From Panax quinquefolius (lineage: Eukaryota > Streptophyta > Magnoliopsida > Apiales > Araliaceae): a DNA stretch of 64,000 nt. Each line of letters begins with the position of its first letter. The first letter of the stretch is position 1. The notes below the pieces were generated by a model, which was not told where the DNA came from, did no database searches, and saw only the letters and a list, made by a program, of their open reading frames with translations. This document shows, piece after piece, positions 35,101 to 45,934 of this stretch. The stretch is taken from positions 83,195,135 to 83,259,134 of the forward strand of contig CM035166.1 of assembly GCA_020205615.1 (NCBI GenBank), in the 5' to 3' direction. Made by a program: the position numbers and the translations under genes.

Positions 35101-35886
35101 GTATACATATTTCAATCATATATGAGTTGTTAATTAATGTCACAATGTAATTAATATTTCAAGGTAGTAGATGTTATGCAACATACATATAATCCATGTA
35201 CATTTCATTTTAATGTCTACCCACATGTATATCCACTGTTCGTGATATATTTATACCATATAGTTTCAATAAAACTTAAAACATGGTTACCATATATGGT
35301 ATAGTCACATAAGTGTCACACTACTCTATATAATGTAGTTGTATTTTATATTTTTAATTATTGCTCATATGCGCATAACAATCCATCTAATATTATTATA
35401 TTAATAACTTACTCATTTTTTTAGGTCAAATAAATAAATTATCCACTTTTTTGATTAATTACCACAAATATTAATTAATCCATTCTTCCTTGATTAATGT
35501 ATTCATGGATCTCCATAACCAATTATTATCTATATAATTCTTATTATATTTATTAACATGTTACTAACAATAATAATCACATCTCATTAATTAATCACCA
35601 TTTATAATTAATTAATATTCTACAATAATAATTAACAATTTAATATTAATTAATTGTTCACTTAATAATTCCTTCATCGATTAATATTATTATTAATATC
35701 TCTTATCACCGTGCCTCACAAGGCTTTCAACGAGTTCATCACAATTTCCATATATTCTTAATTATTCAATTATTTAATATAATTGAGGTAATTCATCTCG
35801 TAACACAAAATCAATTATATTCAAATAAATATTCATTTCCATTAATATTTCCATTTAATAATACGTGGAAATTCTCGGGTATTACA
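32138..35886 (-). repeat. 5' LTR of element B
   Basis: 3749 bp from TGTAATACCCGAG (read on -, at 35886) to GGGGGTGTCACA (32138). It matches 5820-7262 plus 24734-27014. It contains a GC-rich palindromic patch at 34384-34520 that the partner LTR lacks. The flank CCAAC follows at 35887. The frame at 34422-34799 runs against the element's sense and has no family. Confidence 0.92.
34788..34800 (-). promoter_or_regulatory. Candidate TATA box of LTR B
   Basis: TTTTCTATAAATTGG on the - strand, about 1.09 kb into the LTR; also present at 25930-25940 in the other copy. LTRs C and F have CTATAAATAG-like boxes at nearly the same depth, which supports U3 ending about here. Confidence 0.55.
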
Positions 35887-36932
35887 CCAACCATGCAGAA
35901 TACTCTGTAGAACGACCTAGATGGCTAGTAGAAAAATCAGCCCTCTCATGCTGGGTCCAACAAGTAAATCCTGGACAAATCCTCTGCTAACAGAAGCCAA
36001 AATGACAAAAGCTAACCCAATGCCCCGTCAAAGGGATGAACATCCTAAAATTGGTCAAACTGTGCCATCACAGCCAGTGGATGATATGTGGTCACACCCC
36101 TCAAACCAGCCAGGGGAAGTTAAACCATGCCAGCTGCATGAGTAATAAAGCTGTAGGGAGAGCTGAGCCCTGAACACGACAATATATCAAACGGATCCTC
36201 GATCCCTGACAAGAAAGCCGACCAAGAAGTTGCGTCTGTACACTTCGTCGGGTGAAAGGAGTATGACATGGCTATCTCATAGGAAAAACAATACCCATGG
36301 CGTCGGAGAGTTTTAATCGGTCTCAAGTGTGTCATAAACCACACGTACAACAAGACCGAACATCCTGTAAACACCTCCACGGAATGGGTGTGGCAATATG
36401 TGGCCGACCTCAAGGTCTCTGCCAGAATCATCGGTAAGATGATATGTCTCTCCCGGAGAGCTCTGACTACTATGATCACACCGATATCTAAGTGGTCCAT
36501 GTACAAAGGCATGTACAAATAAGCCACTATACACATCAAGAGTATGTCTACTCGGGCAACATGGCAATCATCCTTCGAAGTGGTGAAATCCCCGGAGTGC
36601 CGCAGATAACTGTCCAAGGACCCAAATCTGTCTAGCAGAAAACTCATGGACACTACATGCCTCGGGGAGATCTCATCCAGGACAACTCTGCATCTCAAAC
36701 CTATGAGGGCCATAAATTGTTGGCTCATATCATCGACAGCCATCCGAGCGCAAGGCCTATGCAAAGGCAAGTCTGTAAGACGCTCGTACTCCTCCAACAT
36801 AGGAGTCAACTCTTGGGTCTCAAACCGAAATACCTACCTATCCGGTACCCAATGCTCCAGCATGCCCTCTACAAAGCCCGATGGAACCTGAAACATCAAG
36901 AGGGTCATAGAGTGACGCAATAGCTGATCATT
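35887..36932 (-). pseudogene. Core of the DUF7745-like antisense ORF (fragment 2 of 3)
   Basis: On the - strand from 36932 one frame gives QLLRHSMTLLMFQVPSGFVE, LEHWVPDR, a TAG at 36832-36834, then FRFETQELTPMLEEYERLTD (a typical entry to this family), MCIVAYLYMPLYMDHLDIGV and ILAETLRSATYCHTHSVEVF with FTGCSVLLYVWFMTHL. A TAA at 36120-36122 interrupts it. Residual likeness (LPLAGLRGVTTYHPLAVMAQ) continues with more stops, then a frame change before the junction with element B. From memory this resembles the plant family Pfam calls DUF7745, often seen near Tat-type elements. No activity is known. It was split by LTR F at 36933 and by element B at 35886. Confidence 0.65.
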
Positions 36933-38683
36933 TGTGATGCCCCAAGAATAGGTCCACACGACCCATTCTGGGTCTCCATATAACACACTACAGAATCCAA
37001 ATACAAACTTCATTTTTACAACAGTTAAACTGTCGTGCAAAATACGATAACACATAAGCTGTGAGTTTTAATAGAAATAACGGTACTCACACTCCAAACC
37101 AATGACACTTTAAATAAAGGTATAGTCGATAACTGTTTTAGGAATTAAAATCTTTGGAAAATGCTCAAGGAATCCTTCATACATGGGAGGTCATGCATCT
37201 AAGTTATAATAGATATCGTAGGACTTGAGATTAACCTTGGTTGACCCAATAGACTCCAAAGAAGAACGAGAAGATTACTATCTTGTTCATTTCAAGGGTG
37301 TGTATTTTTGACGCTTTCAAAGTCGGGTTCTCATCACCCTATTGTTGTTCACCAAAATAAATTATTAAGTGACGTATAAAATACGACACACACATCTTAA
37401 GTTCTCAATACAATTATATGCTATTTTATAATGTATGTTGGGAAACTTCCACAGTCTCGGACCATCAAACTATTCCCCTGTTATCCCCGCTCGACCCAGC
37501 TACACTCTTACTACCTGAAAGGAATTATGAAGCAAAAGGGTGAGCTCAACTAGCCCAGTAAAGAATATTATGACTAAGATAATGTAGAACAAATTATCCT
37601 TACTCCTCAACAGGGAAAAATCTGATATAATACAATAGACAACAAGTTTTAGATCAATAACTGCAGTGGAAACAGCAATCCATTAGAAGAGTCAAGTAGA
37701 ACTTAATGTCTACTATCTCCTCCAAATTAAAAGTCCATCATTAATATTTTATCCGTGTAATACCCATCAATAGTTCTTTGTTGTACCCAAGACAAACAGA
37801 ACTTTCATCACATGTCTTCACTTGAACCACCAAAGATTATAGTTAAATTCATAATTCAGGTTTATAATAATGTAAATCAACAGTTTCTCCTTACCAAAAA
37901 GGCTTAATAGAACGTTCACTCAATATCCTTACCCCAGGGCTAAAGACATTCAAATATAATAACAATGATCATACAAATTAGTTGTCTATCTTTGCACTAC
38001 AGACCAAAGATATTCAACCATAAAACCAATGGTCATGATCATGTCAATCAATTATCTATCAGCGCACTACGGCCAAAGACATTCAACTGTAAAACAAATG
38101 ATCATACCAAATAATAATCTATCTTTGCACTACAGGCCAAAGATATTCATTTGTATCATCAGTGGTCATGATCGTGTCAAACACCTGTCCATCTTTGCAA
38201 TACGGGCCAAAGATATCAATTAACAGTTCATCTTTGCACTACGGGCCAAAGATATCAATCAACCGTTCATCATTACAATACGGGCCAAAGACATACAACT
38301 GTAAAACAAATAATCAACAGTCCATCTTTGCACTATGGGCCAAAGATGACATTTACCACATCATTTTTCTGTAACATTACAGGTCATGATTATACCAATA
38401 CACAATTCCTGGTCATAATCATACCAATCAACAGTCCATCTATGCACTACGGGCCAAAGATTACTTTCACCATAATATAAGCATGAGAATGATGACAATG
38501 ATATAAAGAATCAATCAAGTGAGATCAAGGATAAACATTAGAGATTTATAATTACATTTATCCAGAGTTAAAGAATATTCAAATTGTCAACATGATAATA
38601 TATTTGTGGAGTAAAATTCAAGAATGATATTCATGTATCAAAAATAATTTGGACAGAAAAGAAATCAATTTTGTCGTGAATAG
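36933..38683 (-). repeat. Single LTR 'F', left part (terminal half)
   Basis: Begins TGTGATGCCCCAAGAATAGG and resembles the start of LTR C (TGTGACGCCCCCAAAATAGG) but is clearly a different, longer family member. No second LTR or internal region belongs to it, so it is a solo LTR, presumably left by LTR-LTR recombination. It is cut at 38683 by element C. It holds eight or nine hairpin-type repeat units at 37986-38460. Confidence 0.8.
37986..38460. repeat. Interspersed hairpin units ATCTTTG...CAAAGAT
   Basis: Units of the form ATCTTTGCACTACGGGCC followed by AAAGAT occur near 37986, 38052, 38108, 38188, 38227, 38266, 38321 and 38432. ATCTTTG pairs with CAAAGAT around a 10-base loop. Spacing runs from about 39 to 111 bp. 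LTR C has two units per copy (39246 and 39317; 46501 and 46568). Confidence 0.85.
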
Positions 38684-41122
38684 TGTGACGCCCCCAAAAT
38701 AGGTATACAACACCCATTCTGAGTCGCCAAATACATGGTACAGAAACCAAACTACAACTTCAATAATACAATTGTCATACAAAATACGACAACACATAGT
38801 GTGAGTTTAAATACAAATATTTTCTTCTAGACAATATCCACACTCAAATAAGTCCTCGTTACAATTATTCAAACACTATCTTACAAAAATAGTGAGGACT
38901 GCTAAAACATTTTTCTAGAACCATCACTCCGTACCCCGACTAGTCCCTGCTATGTTCTCACCTCCTGAGAAAAATGGAACAAAAAGGAAAAGGGTGAGCT
39001 CAACTAGTCCAGTAAAGAATATTATGACTAAGATAATATACAACAAATTATAGTTAGTCTTCAACAGGGAAAAATCTGATAAAATATAATAGCCAGCCAA
39101 GTTTTAGATCAACAATTGCGGTGAAACAACAATCCATTAGAAGAGTCAAGTAGAGAATGAGTTCTACTATCTTCTAAGATTTAAAAGTCCATCATCAATA
39201 TTTTATCCCTATAACAACAATCAATATACATCTTTAATCAAATATTCATCTTTGCACTACATGCCAAAGATATTCATTTGTATCACCAGTTGGTCATGTT
39301 CATCTCAACACCTGTTCATCTTTGCACTACGGGCCAAAGATATTCATCAGTTAATCATTTAGGACTGAGGATGCTGAAAAATATTTTAAAGAAAACGAAT
39401 CAAGTGAAACGGAAGGACAAATAGTAGGGATTCGTATAACAGTTTATCCAAGATCAATAATACTTCATAAATACCAATTTTGAAGCAAAATTCAAAAATA
39501 AAGATCAAAACATGGATACAATCAAAGATAGAAACCATAATAGACATCTTGGACAAAAAGAAGAAAAATTAATTTTTAAATTGAATAGTGTCGATTCGTG
39601 AATAGTGTCAGATATCGTGAATAAGTGTCGTATATGTGAATAGTAACTTGACACAAAAAGTTCCAAATTTGATAAAATTGAGATCAATACTTCGGCATAA
39701 TGATATTGAAGAAATAATATCATATACGAAGAAAATAACATCCCTTACCTCAAAATATCAATACTTCTGATCGAAATATTGGTATAAGGCTGAATGAAAC
39801 TTGCACTGATGAATAGAAACTCACAAAGTATCTAAATACTCACAAAATACACTCAATAATCTAGAGAGAGAAAGAGAGAAAGAGAGAAAACTTGTTCCTG
39901 GTGTGATTTTCAATTCTAACTTAGCCCTCTATTTATAGGAAAATGTTAGCAGACTTGACCTGTAACTTGATGGCTTTACCTGCTACTATTCCCACCCAAC
40001 ACATTTGAAATAAATTCAGCACATTTCTTCACCAACCACAAGTGGGGCCCACTCAATTCTAGAATTTTCCACCAAAATCATTTATAAACCTAATTTCTGA
40101 ATCAGTCACCTCTTAAAATTCATAACAAATCATACGTTCATTTTTAACGGTTCAACATTTGTGGACATATACTCAACTTATATATGTATAACATATCCAA
40201 AAATTACAACGATCCAACGGTCGGATTAAAAATTATATTTCACACAATATATCTCAAAAACACTGGTTTAATTTTTAATACCTTCATTCCGACAAAAATA
40301 CTGATAAAACACCTCAACATTAACTCCTTCATTTTTAACCACAATAAATATATCCAACATTTATATCCACATAAAATAAATATTTCCTTATCATATGAAT
40401 CAATAATTAATTATTCACAAATAATATTCTGAGAATCACATTTATGACAACCGCATCGTTCCGAGAAAGAGGGGCTTTCAATAAGAATTTCTCCTTATTG
40501 GGCGCCGCAATTAGGTGACCAAACCTCTCCTCGATGAGAACTTTCTAGACATTGCCAATAATGCTATCTAATAATATTATTCAAATAATATGAATTATTG
40601 ATCTAATAATGGGAAATACTGTTCAGTGACAATTATTGAAACAACAATAATATAAAATATCAACGCAGCAATTATTGAATCAATAAAATAAAATATTGAA
40701 CAGTAACTACTGTAACAATTATTGAGTAGTGCCTTCTTACGTAAGGATCAATAATTCATCAATACTGTGCATCCACGCGTATTACTGTATTTTAACCACC
40801 GGGTATTCCAACAATGTTAATGGTAACAACTACGTCGTTATTTATAAAAACTTAAACTTGTCGTTTTCTTCATCCGATAGTTATTCTGTTATGGGGCCCA
40901 CAAATGACTGCGCTGTCGTACGAATATTCCCCAACAACAAGAATATTCCATGACCAAACGAATATTCCCCGACAACAATGATTATTTTATAACCACTTGC
41001 ATATTTTGCAAAATTTGCACATTTCACCCATAACCACAGAATTATATCAAATTAATACCTTATTATTCACAAATATAATTAGAGAAAATTTGATTTTATT
41101 TATAATAAGTTGGGGTCTTACA
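38684..41122 (-). repeat. 3' LTR of element C
   Basis: 2439 bp, from TGTGACGCCCCC to GGGGTCTTACA in + coordinates. Matches 45935-48425. The TATA-like box (CTATAAATAG on -) is at 39929-39939. Two ATCTTTG hairpin units and several GTGAATAGT words occur near 39246-39345 and 39585-39650. Confidence 0.92.
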
Positions 41123-41135
41123 ACCTCCCCTCTTT
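41123..41135 (-). other. Polypurine tract of element C
   Basis: AAAGAGGGGAGGT on the - strand lies directly before TGTAAGACC, the start of the 3' LTR. Confidence 0.8.
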
Positions 41136-41164
41136 ATGAAATTTCGTCCTCGAAATTGACATAC

Positions 41165-42454
41165 GTACCTGGTGTTTCGAAAAGGTGAGGATACCTCGCT
41201 TTCATTTCCGATTCCAACTACCAGGTCCTTTCTTCAATAGCATGGTTTCTCCACAAAACCTTAACTTGTGGTATAACCTTGGTGCGTAGGACATGCTCTT
41301 TACTATCCAAGATCTTAACAGGTACTTCTTCGTATGTTAAATCTTCGGCTATCTCGTCTTGTTCTAACGCAATAATATGGTTCGAGTCTTTCGCATATTT
41401 CTGAAGCATGGATATGTGAAAAACATTATGAACACGTAGACATACTTGGAGGTAATGCGAGTCTATAGGCCACATTTCCTATTCGGTCAAAAATCTCAAA
41501 TGGACAAACAAATCGTGGATTGAGCTTTCCTCTCTTCCCAAATCTTGTAACTCCCTTCCATGGTGCAACACGTAATAATACATGATCCCTAATATTAAAT
41601 TCCACGTCTTTTCGATGAAGATCCGCATAACTCTTTTGTCGATCTTGTGCCATTTGTATACGTTGTCGAATCATTTGGATCTTTTACGTAGTCATGCGTA
41701 CTAATTACGGTCCCAACAACGTTGCTTCTCCCCACCGCCCCAAAGATAATTGTAGAAACGACACTTTCGTCCCATACAACGCCTCAAATGGAGCCATGCC
41801 TATACTTGCTTGATAAGCTGTTGTTGTAGGAGAATTCCACAAATGGCAAGTACTTATCCCAACTTCCTTTAAAATCTAGGACACAAAGTCTTAATAGATC
41901 TTCAAGGGTTTGAATAGTCCTCTCGATTGTCCGTCTGTTTGAGGATGGTATCTTCGAAGCAGAATCAAATCAATCGTGCCCATAGCTTCACGTAAGCTAA
42001 CCCAAAATCGTGAAATGAATCTTGGGTCACGATCCAAAACTATGGATATTGGCATGCCATGCAATCTCACAATCTCATTCATGTATACGCGAGCAAGGCG
42101 TTCAAGGAATAAGTCTCACGTGATCGATAAGAAATGGGCAGACTTGGTTAATCTATCAACAATAACCCAAATCACATCTATGCCTTGAGAAACTTTGGGA
42201 AGACCTGTAACGAAATCCATAGTAATGTGTTCCCACTTCCATTTCGGAATCTCAAGTGGTTTTAATGGACCCTTCGGCACTTGATGCTCCGCCTTTACAC
42301 ATTGACAAGTTAAACACCTCGAGTTAAACTCCGCGATCTCTCTCTTCATATTGTTCCACCAAAATGTATGTCGAATATCATAATACATTTTGGTACTCCC
42401 AGGATGGATTGCAAACGGGGTGTTGTGTGCCTCCATCATGATTCTATGCTTCAA
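41165..42454 (-). pseudogene. pol: Integrase and chromodomain of element C
   Basis: From the right: 42454-42116 has HPGSTKMYYDIRHTFWWNNM, CLTCQCVKAEHQVPKG and the first core Asp (ITMDFVTGLP). 42082-41891 has MPISIVLDRDPRFISRFW, where the usual Ser before the second Asp is Leu, and then HPQTDGQSRGL, where a shift loses the catalytic Glu frame. 41674-41426 has the integrase tail (FGKRGKLNPRFVCPFEIF). 41475-41218 has the chromodomain (YEEVPVKILDSKEHVLRTK, VKVLWRNHAIEERTW) ended by a TAG at 41218-41220, after which LESEMKARYPHLF still reads in frame. At least three frameshifts. Confidence 0.88.
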
Positions 42455-44111
42455 GTCAGAATCGTTAGGAACACAAAGTCTGGAGTTGAATCTAAGTATT
42501 CCTTCTTCATCGATTCTCGCTTCTGGTCCAGGTCCAGGTCTATAGCTTGAGCAGCTTTAACTTTATCGATTAAAGTCGGTTCTACTCGTATATTCACCAT
42601 CATCATATGGGTCCCTGGAGTCTTTAATTCTACCTCCATCCTTTGCAAGTCATACAGAGAGGCCTTTGCTTTAACAATATCGCACTCGTACTCGCATATG
42701 ATCTTCTACTCAATGCGTCAGCTACTACGTTCGTTTTTCCAGGATGATATTAAATAGTGTGATCGTAATCTTTCAATAGTTCAAGCCAACGTCGTTGTTG
42801 CATGTTGAGTTCTTTTTGGGTGAAGAAATATTTGAGGCTTTTATGGTCCGTATAAATCTCCACTTTCTCCCCATACAAGTAATGTCTCCAAATTTTCAAC
42901 GCGAATACGACTGCTGCCAACTCTAGATCATGAGTAGGATAATTCCTCTCATATTCTTTGAGTTGTCGTGAGGCATAGGCTATGACTTTCCCATGTTGCA
43001 TGAAAACGCATCCTAACCCTTTGCTCGAAGCATCATTTGTATATATAAATCCATCCGTGCGGATGGTATTGCGAAGCAGTCTTAGAAATGAGTCTCCTCT
43101 TGAGCTCTTGGAAACTTTTCTCGCATTCCTCGCTCCATACAAATTTTGTATCTTTCCGAGTCAACTGAGTTAACGGAGTAGCGATTCGAGAAAATCCTTC
43201 CACGAATCTCCGATAATAACCAGCTAAGCCCAGAAAGCTACGCACTTCGGTCACCGACTTTGGTTGCTCCCAACTTTGTACTGCTTCAATCTTCGCCGGG
43301 TCGACAGATACTCCATGTTTTGACACCACGTGCCCAAGGAATGCTACTTCCTCAAGCTAGAACTCGCATTTCTTCAGCTTGGCATAAAGTTTGTTTTCAC
43401 GAAGCCTTTCAAGTATCAGCTTCAAATGGTGCTCATGATCTTCACGGCTTTTGGAATAGATGAGGATGTCATCAATAAAGACAACAACAAATTGATCCAA
43501 ATATTCTTGAATACACCGGTTCATCATAACCATGAAAGCGGTAGGAGCATTAGTCAATCCAAAAGACATGACTAAGAATTCATAATGCCCGCATCGAGCT
43601 CTCGAAGGCGGTCTTTGGAATATCCTCGTTTTAATCTTGGTGATGATATCCGTAAGCTAAGATCGATCTTTGAAAAGAATTGTGCTCCTTGCAACTGCTC
43701 GAACAGGTCATCAATGCGAGGTAGCGGATACCTATTCTTGATGGTGACATGTTTTAATTCTCGGTAGTCAATACAAAGTCGCATACTCCTGTCTTTCTTC
43801 TTTACGAATAAAACAGGAGCACCCCAAGGAGATGTACTAGGACGAATGAAACCTATGTCTAACAATTCGTGTATTTGGACTTTTAACTCCTGAAGTTCAA
43901 TAGGAGCCATTCGATATGGCGTTTTAGAAATGGGTTTTGTACCCGGCTCAAGGTCAATAAAGAATTCAACATCAAGTTCTGGGGGTAGACCGGGAAGTTC
44001 TTCAGGAAATAAATCAAAAAATTCTCTAATAACAGAAATATTATTCAAATCTGACTTGTCTTTGTTCAAATCCATAACATGGGCTAAGAAAGCTTGACAT
44101 CCGTTTTTCAA
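42455..44111 (-). pseudogene. pol: RT and RNase H of element C
   Basis: 44111-43572 holds the linker and RT N-terminus ([60 protein letters not shown]). Near 43620-43650 the frame is lost, then 43569-43357 gives [13 protein letters not shown] and the intact catalytic box [14 protein letters not shown]. 43329-43033 has [14 protein letters not shown] and [19 protein letters not shown]. 43142-42750 has the RNase H ([36 protein letters not shown]). So the catalytic residues survive while frameshifts separate the parts. Confidence 0.9.
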
Positions 44112-44520
44112 TAAACGAATAGCTTTATGGCTTGATATGATAGTGACTGATTTTAGTGGTTTAGTTATTTGAATTCATATGACAGGTTGGTTAGGAATAT
44201 GAAAACTAACAACCTTACGAAAACAATCAATTTTGGCATGATGAGTGGTTAACCAATCAATTCCTAAAATCACATCAAAAGCAAGTATCTTTAAAGATAT
44301 AAGATCAACAGGTAATGTGATAGTGCCAACTTGGATCATGCAAGATTTATAAAGCGTAGATGTGTGAAGGTTTCACCCAACGGAGTTTTAACAGATAAGT
44401 CAAAGTCCAATTTCTCCGGAGTCAAGTTTAAACGTTGAGCACAAGCAGGAGAGATAAAAGAATGGGTAGAACCGGTATCTAGTAAGGTATAAACTTCGCA
44501 AGAGTTCAAGATTAGCTTTA
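44112..44520 (-). pseudogene. pro: Aspartic protease remnant of element C
   Basis: On the - strand, near 44500-44400, one frame reads LLDTGSTHSFISPACAQRLN with the DTG active site. Near 44280-44200 come ILGIDWLTTHHAKIDCFRKV and FHIPNQPV. The joins between these need a frame change, and a TGA follows. The DTG part is out of frame with the preceding gag. Confidence 0.75.
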
Positions 44521-45745
44521 CCAGTAATCACCTCGTTCGGGTTCCTCGCGTTTTGGCGACCACGACAAACGCTTCTTCCTGGAACCGCCGATTTCGACTT
44601 ATCCGGATGACCCCTTGAGTCACCATCCCGTTGAACTTGGTTTTGCTCTGAACAATCCCGAGCTATGTGGCCTTCCTTTCCACGGTTGTAACATACCTTG
44701 GATTGTTGGACGGTTTGGGTTGATATGTCCCTCTTTCCGCATTTGTAACATCTAACTGGCGGTCTTTCTCCTCCCCTAGAATTTGTTGTTGGTGTTGGTG
44801 CTACTGTTGATGTCTTCCCGTCATTGTTGAATCTCCTCTTTCTGAAATTTCCACTTGACTCACCTCTCCTATTATCATGGCCACGATGACCACCCGAGTG
44901 GTTACCGCCTTTGTTCGTATTTTTCCCTCCTCGTTGGTTATCATCGCTCTGATGACTGTTGTCACCGGTATGACCCTGGTTGTGGTCCCTCGGTTGAACA
45001 TACTCATTATCTCGCTCTAATAATTGAGCCCTGTTTACAACATCTGAATATAAAGAAAATTTATGAGATATAAGATATTGCCGAATCTCGGGCTTTAGAC
45101 CTCTCAGAAACATCCTCGTCATTCGTTCCTCATTTTGGACCAAATGAGGTGAAAACCTAGATAACTCTACAAACTTCGCCTCGTACTGGGACACCGTCAT
45201 GTTGTTTTGTTCCAGTCTGATAAACTCGACCTCCTTCATATGACGAATACTTTCAGGAAAGTACTTGTCATTGAATAGTTTCTGAAACGTTTCCCAGAGA
45301 CACGCTTTGAGTCTGGTAATTTGGTGAGTACGCTTCATGAGACTCCACCAGTGAGTCCGCCTCACCATGAACATAAAGGTGGCGAATGGAACCTTCTGTT
45401 CCTCCGTGCATCCCAAGACATCGAATATCTTGATAATTTGCTTGACCCACGTTTACGCCATGATCGGATCCGGATTTCCCTTAAATTCCGGTGGTCCCAA
45501 CTCCTTGAACTTCTTGGCTGTGACAAGCCGCGCATTGCTATCATTTCCACCGTATTTTGTGCACGAGTCTCCTAAATTCGGTTTTGCATGAAGCGCAAAA
45601 AGCTCCTAAACATTCCATCATTCATCGTTTGCTCGGTAGTGTTGTTTACGGGAGGAATATTGCTTTCTGTTGCACGTTCTCCGGGTTTGTAACTAAAGGT
45701 TGTTCCACGGTCTCATACACTCCATTGTTAACGTTCTCGTGACCA
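44520..45745 (-). pseudogene. gag: gag pseudogene of element C
   Basis: The long open piece 45416-44400 has the gag core (MKEVEFIRLEQNNMTVSQYE, AKFVELSRFSPHLVQNEERM), a Gly/Asn/Arg-rich linker and zinc knuckles: CYKCGKRD with a disrupted H/C end, and CYNRGKEGHIARDC where the second Cys is Arg. The N-terminal part 45417-45745 is recognisable in other frames (PEFKGNPDPIM, TWVKQIIKIFDVLGC), so a frameshift lies near 45410. It would form particles and bind RNA; as it stands it is broken. Confidence 0.85.
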
Positions 45746-45920
45746 TTCTTAAATCATCGCCATAAAATAAGGGTTAATTAAGCAAATTAACATATCACAT
45801 AATATCTATATATTATGACCACCAACAAATAAGCTTAGATAAGACACACTAGCTTGAAGGATTTACTCATCTCTCCCTCCTAGTTCTATTCCCCGATCTC
45901 CGCCGGAGACCATATCCTAA
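45746..45920. other. Short leader of element C
   Basis: About 175 bp between gag and primer site without an open frame. There is no room here for the extra coiled-coil ORF present in A and B. Confidence 0.6.
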
Positions 45921-45934
45921 GCTTTGATACCAAC
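45921..45934 (-). other. Primer binding site of element C
   Basis: GTTGGTATCAAAGC on the - strand, next to the 5' LTR end at 45935. Initiator-Met type. Confidence 0.82.

Larger units (their letters stand above)
5820..35886 (-). mobile_element. Element B: Tekay/Del-like chromovirus, interrupted by element A
   Basis: A complete LTR-bounded element on the - strand with a perfect CCAAC target duplication. Its 5' LTR is 32138-35886 and its 3' LTR is 5820-7262 plus 24734-27014, the gap being element A. Between them are primer site, extra coiled-coil ORF, gag, protease, truncated RT, RNase H end, integrase and chromodomain. The internal part is about 5.1 kb, shorter than expected, because about 700 bp holding the RT catalytic core are missing. 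It could not move alone. It landed in the DUF7745-like frame of the older Tat element. Confidence 0.9.

Noticed and set aside
37986..38460. Evenly looking short palindromic repeats resembling a CRISPR array
   Set aside because: Units are diverged, spacing is irregular, they lie within a plant LTR and occur also in element C. No cas genes.
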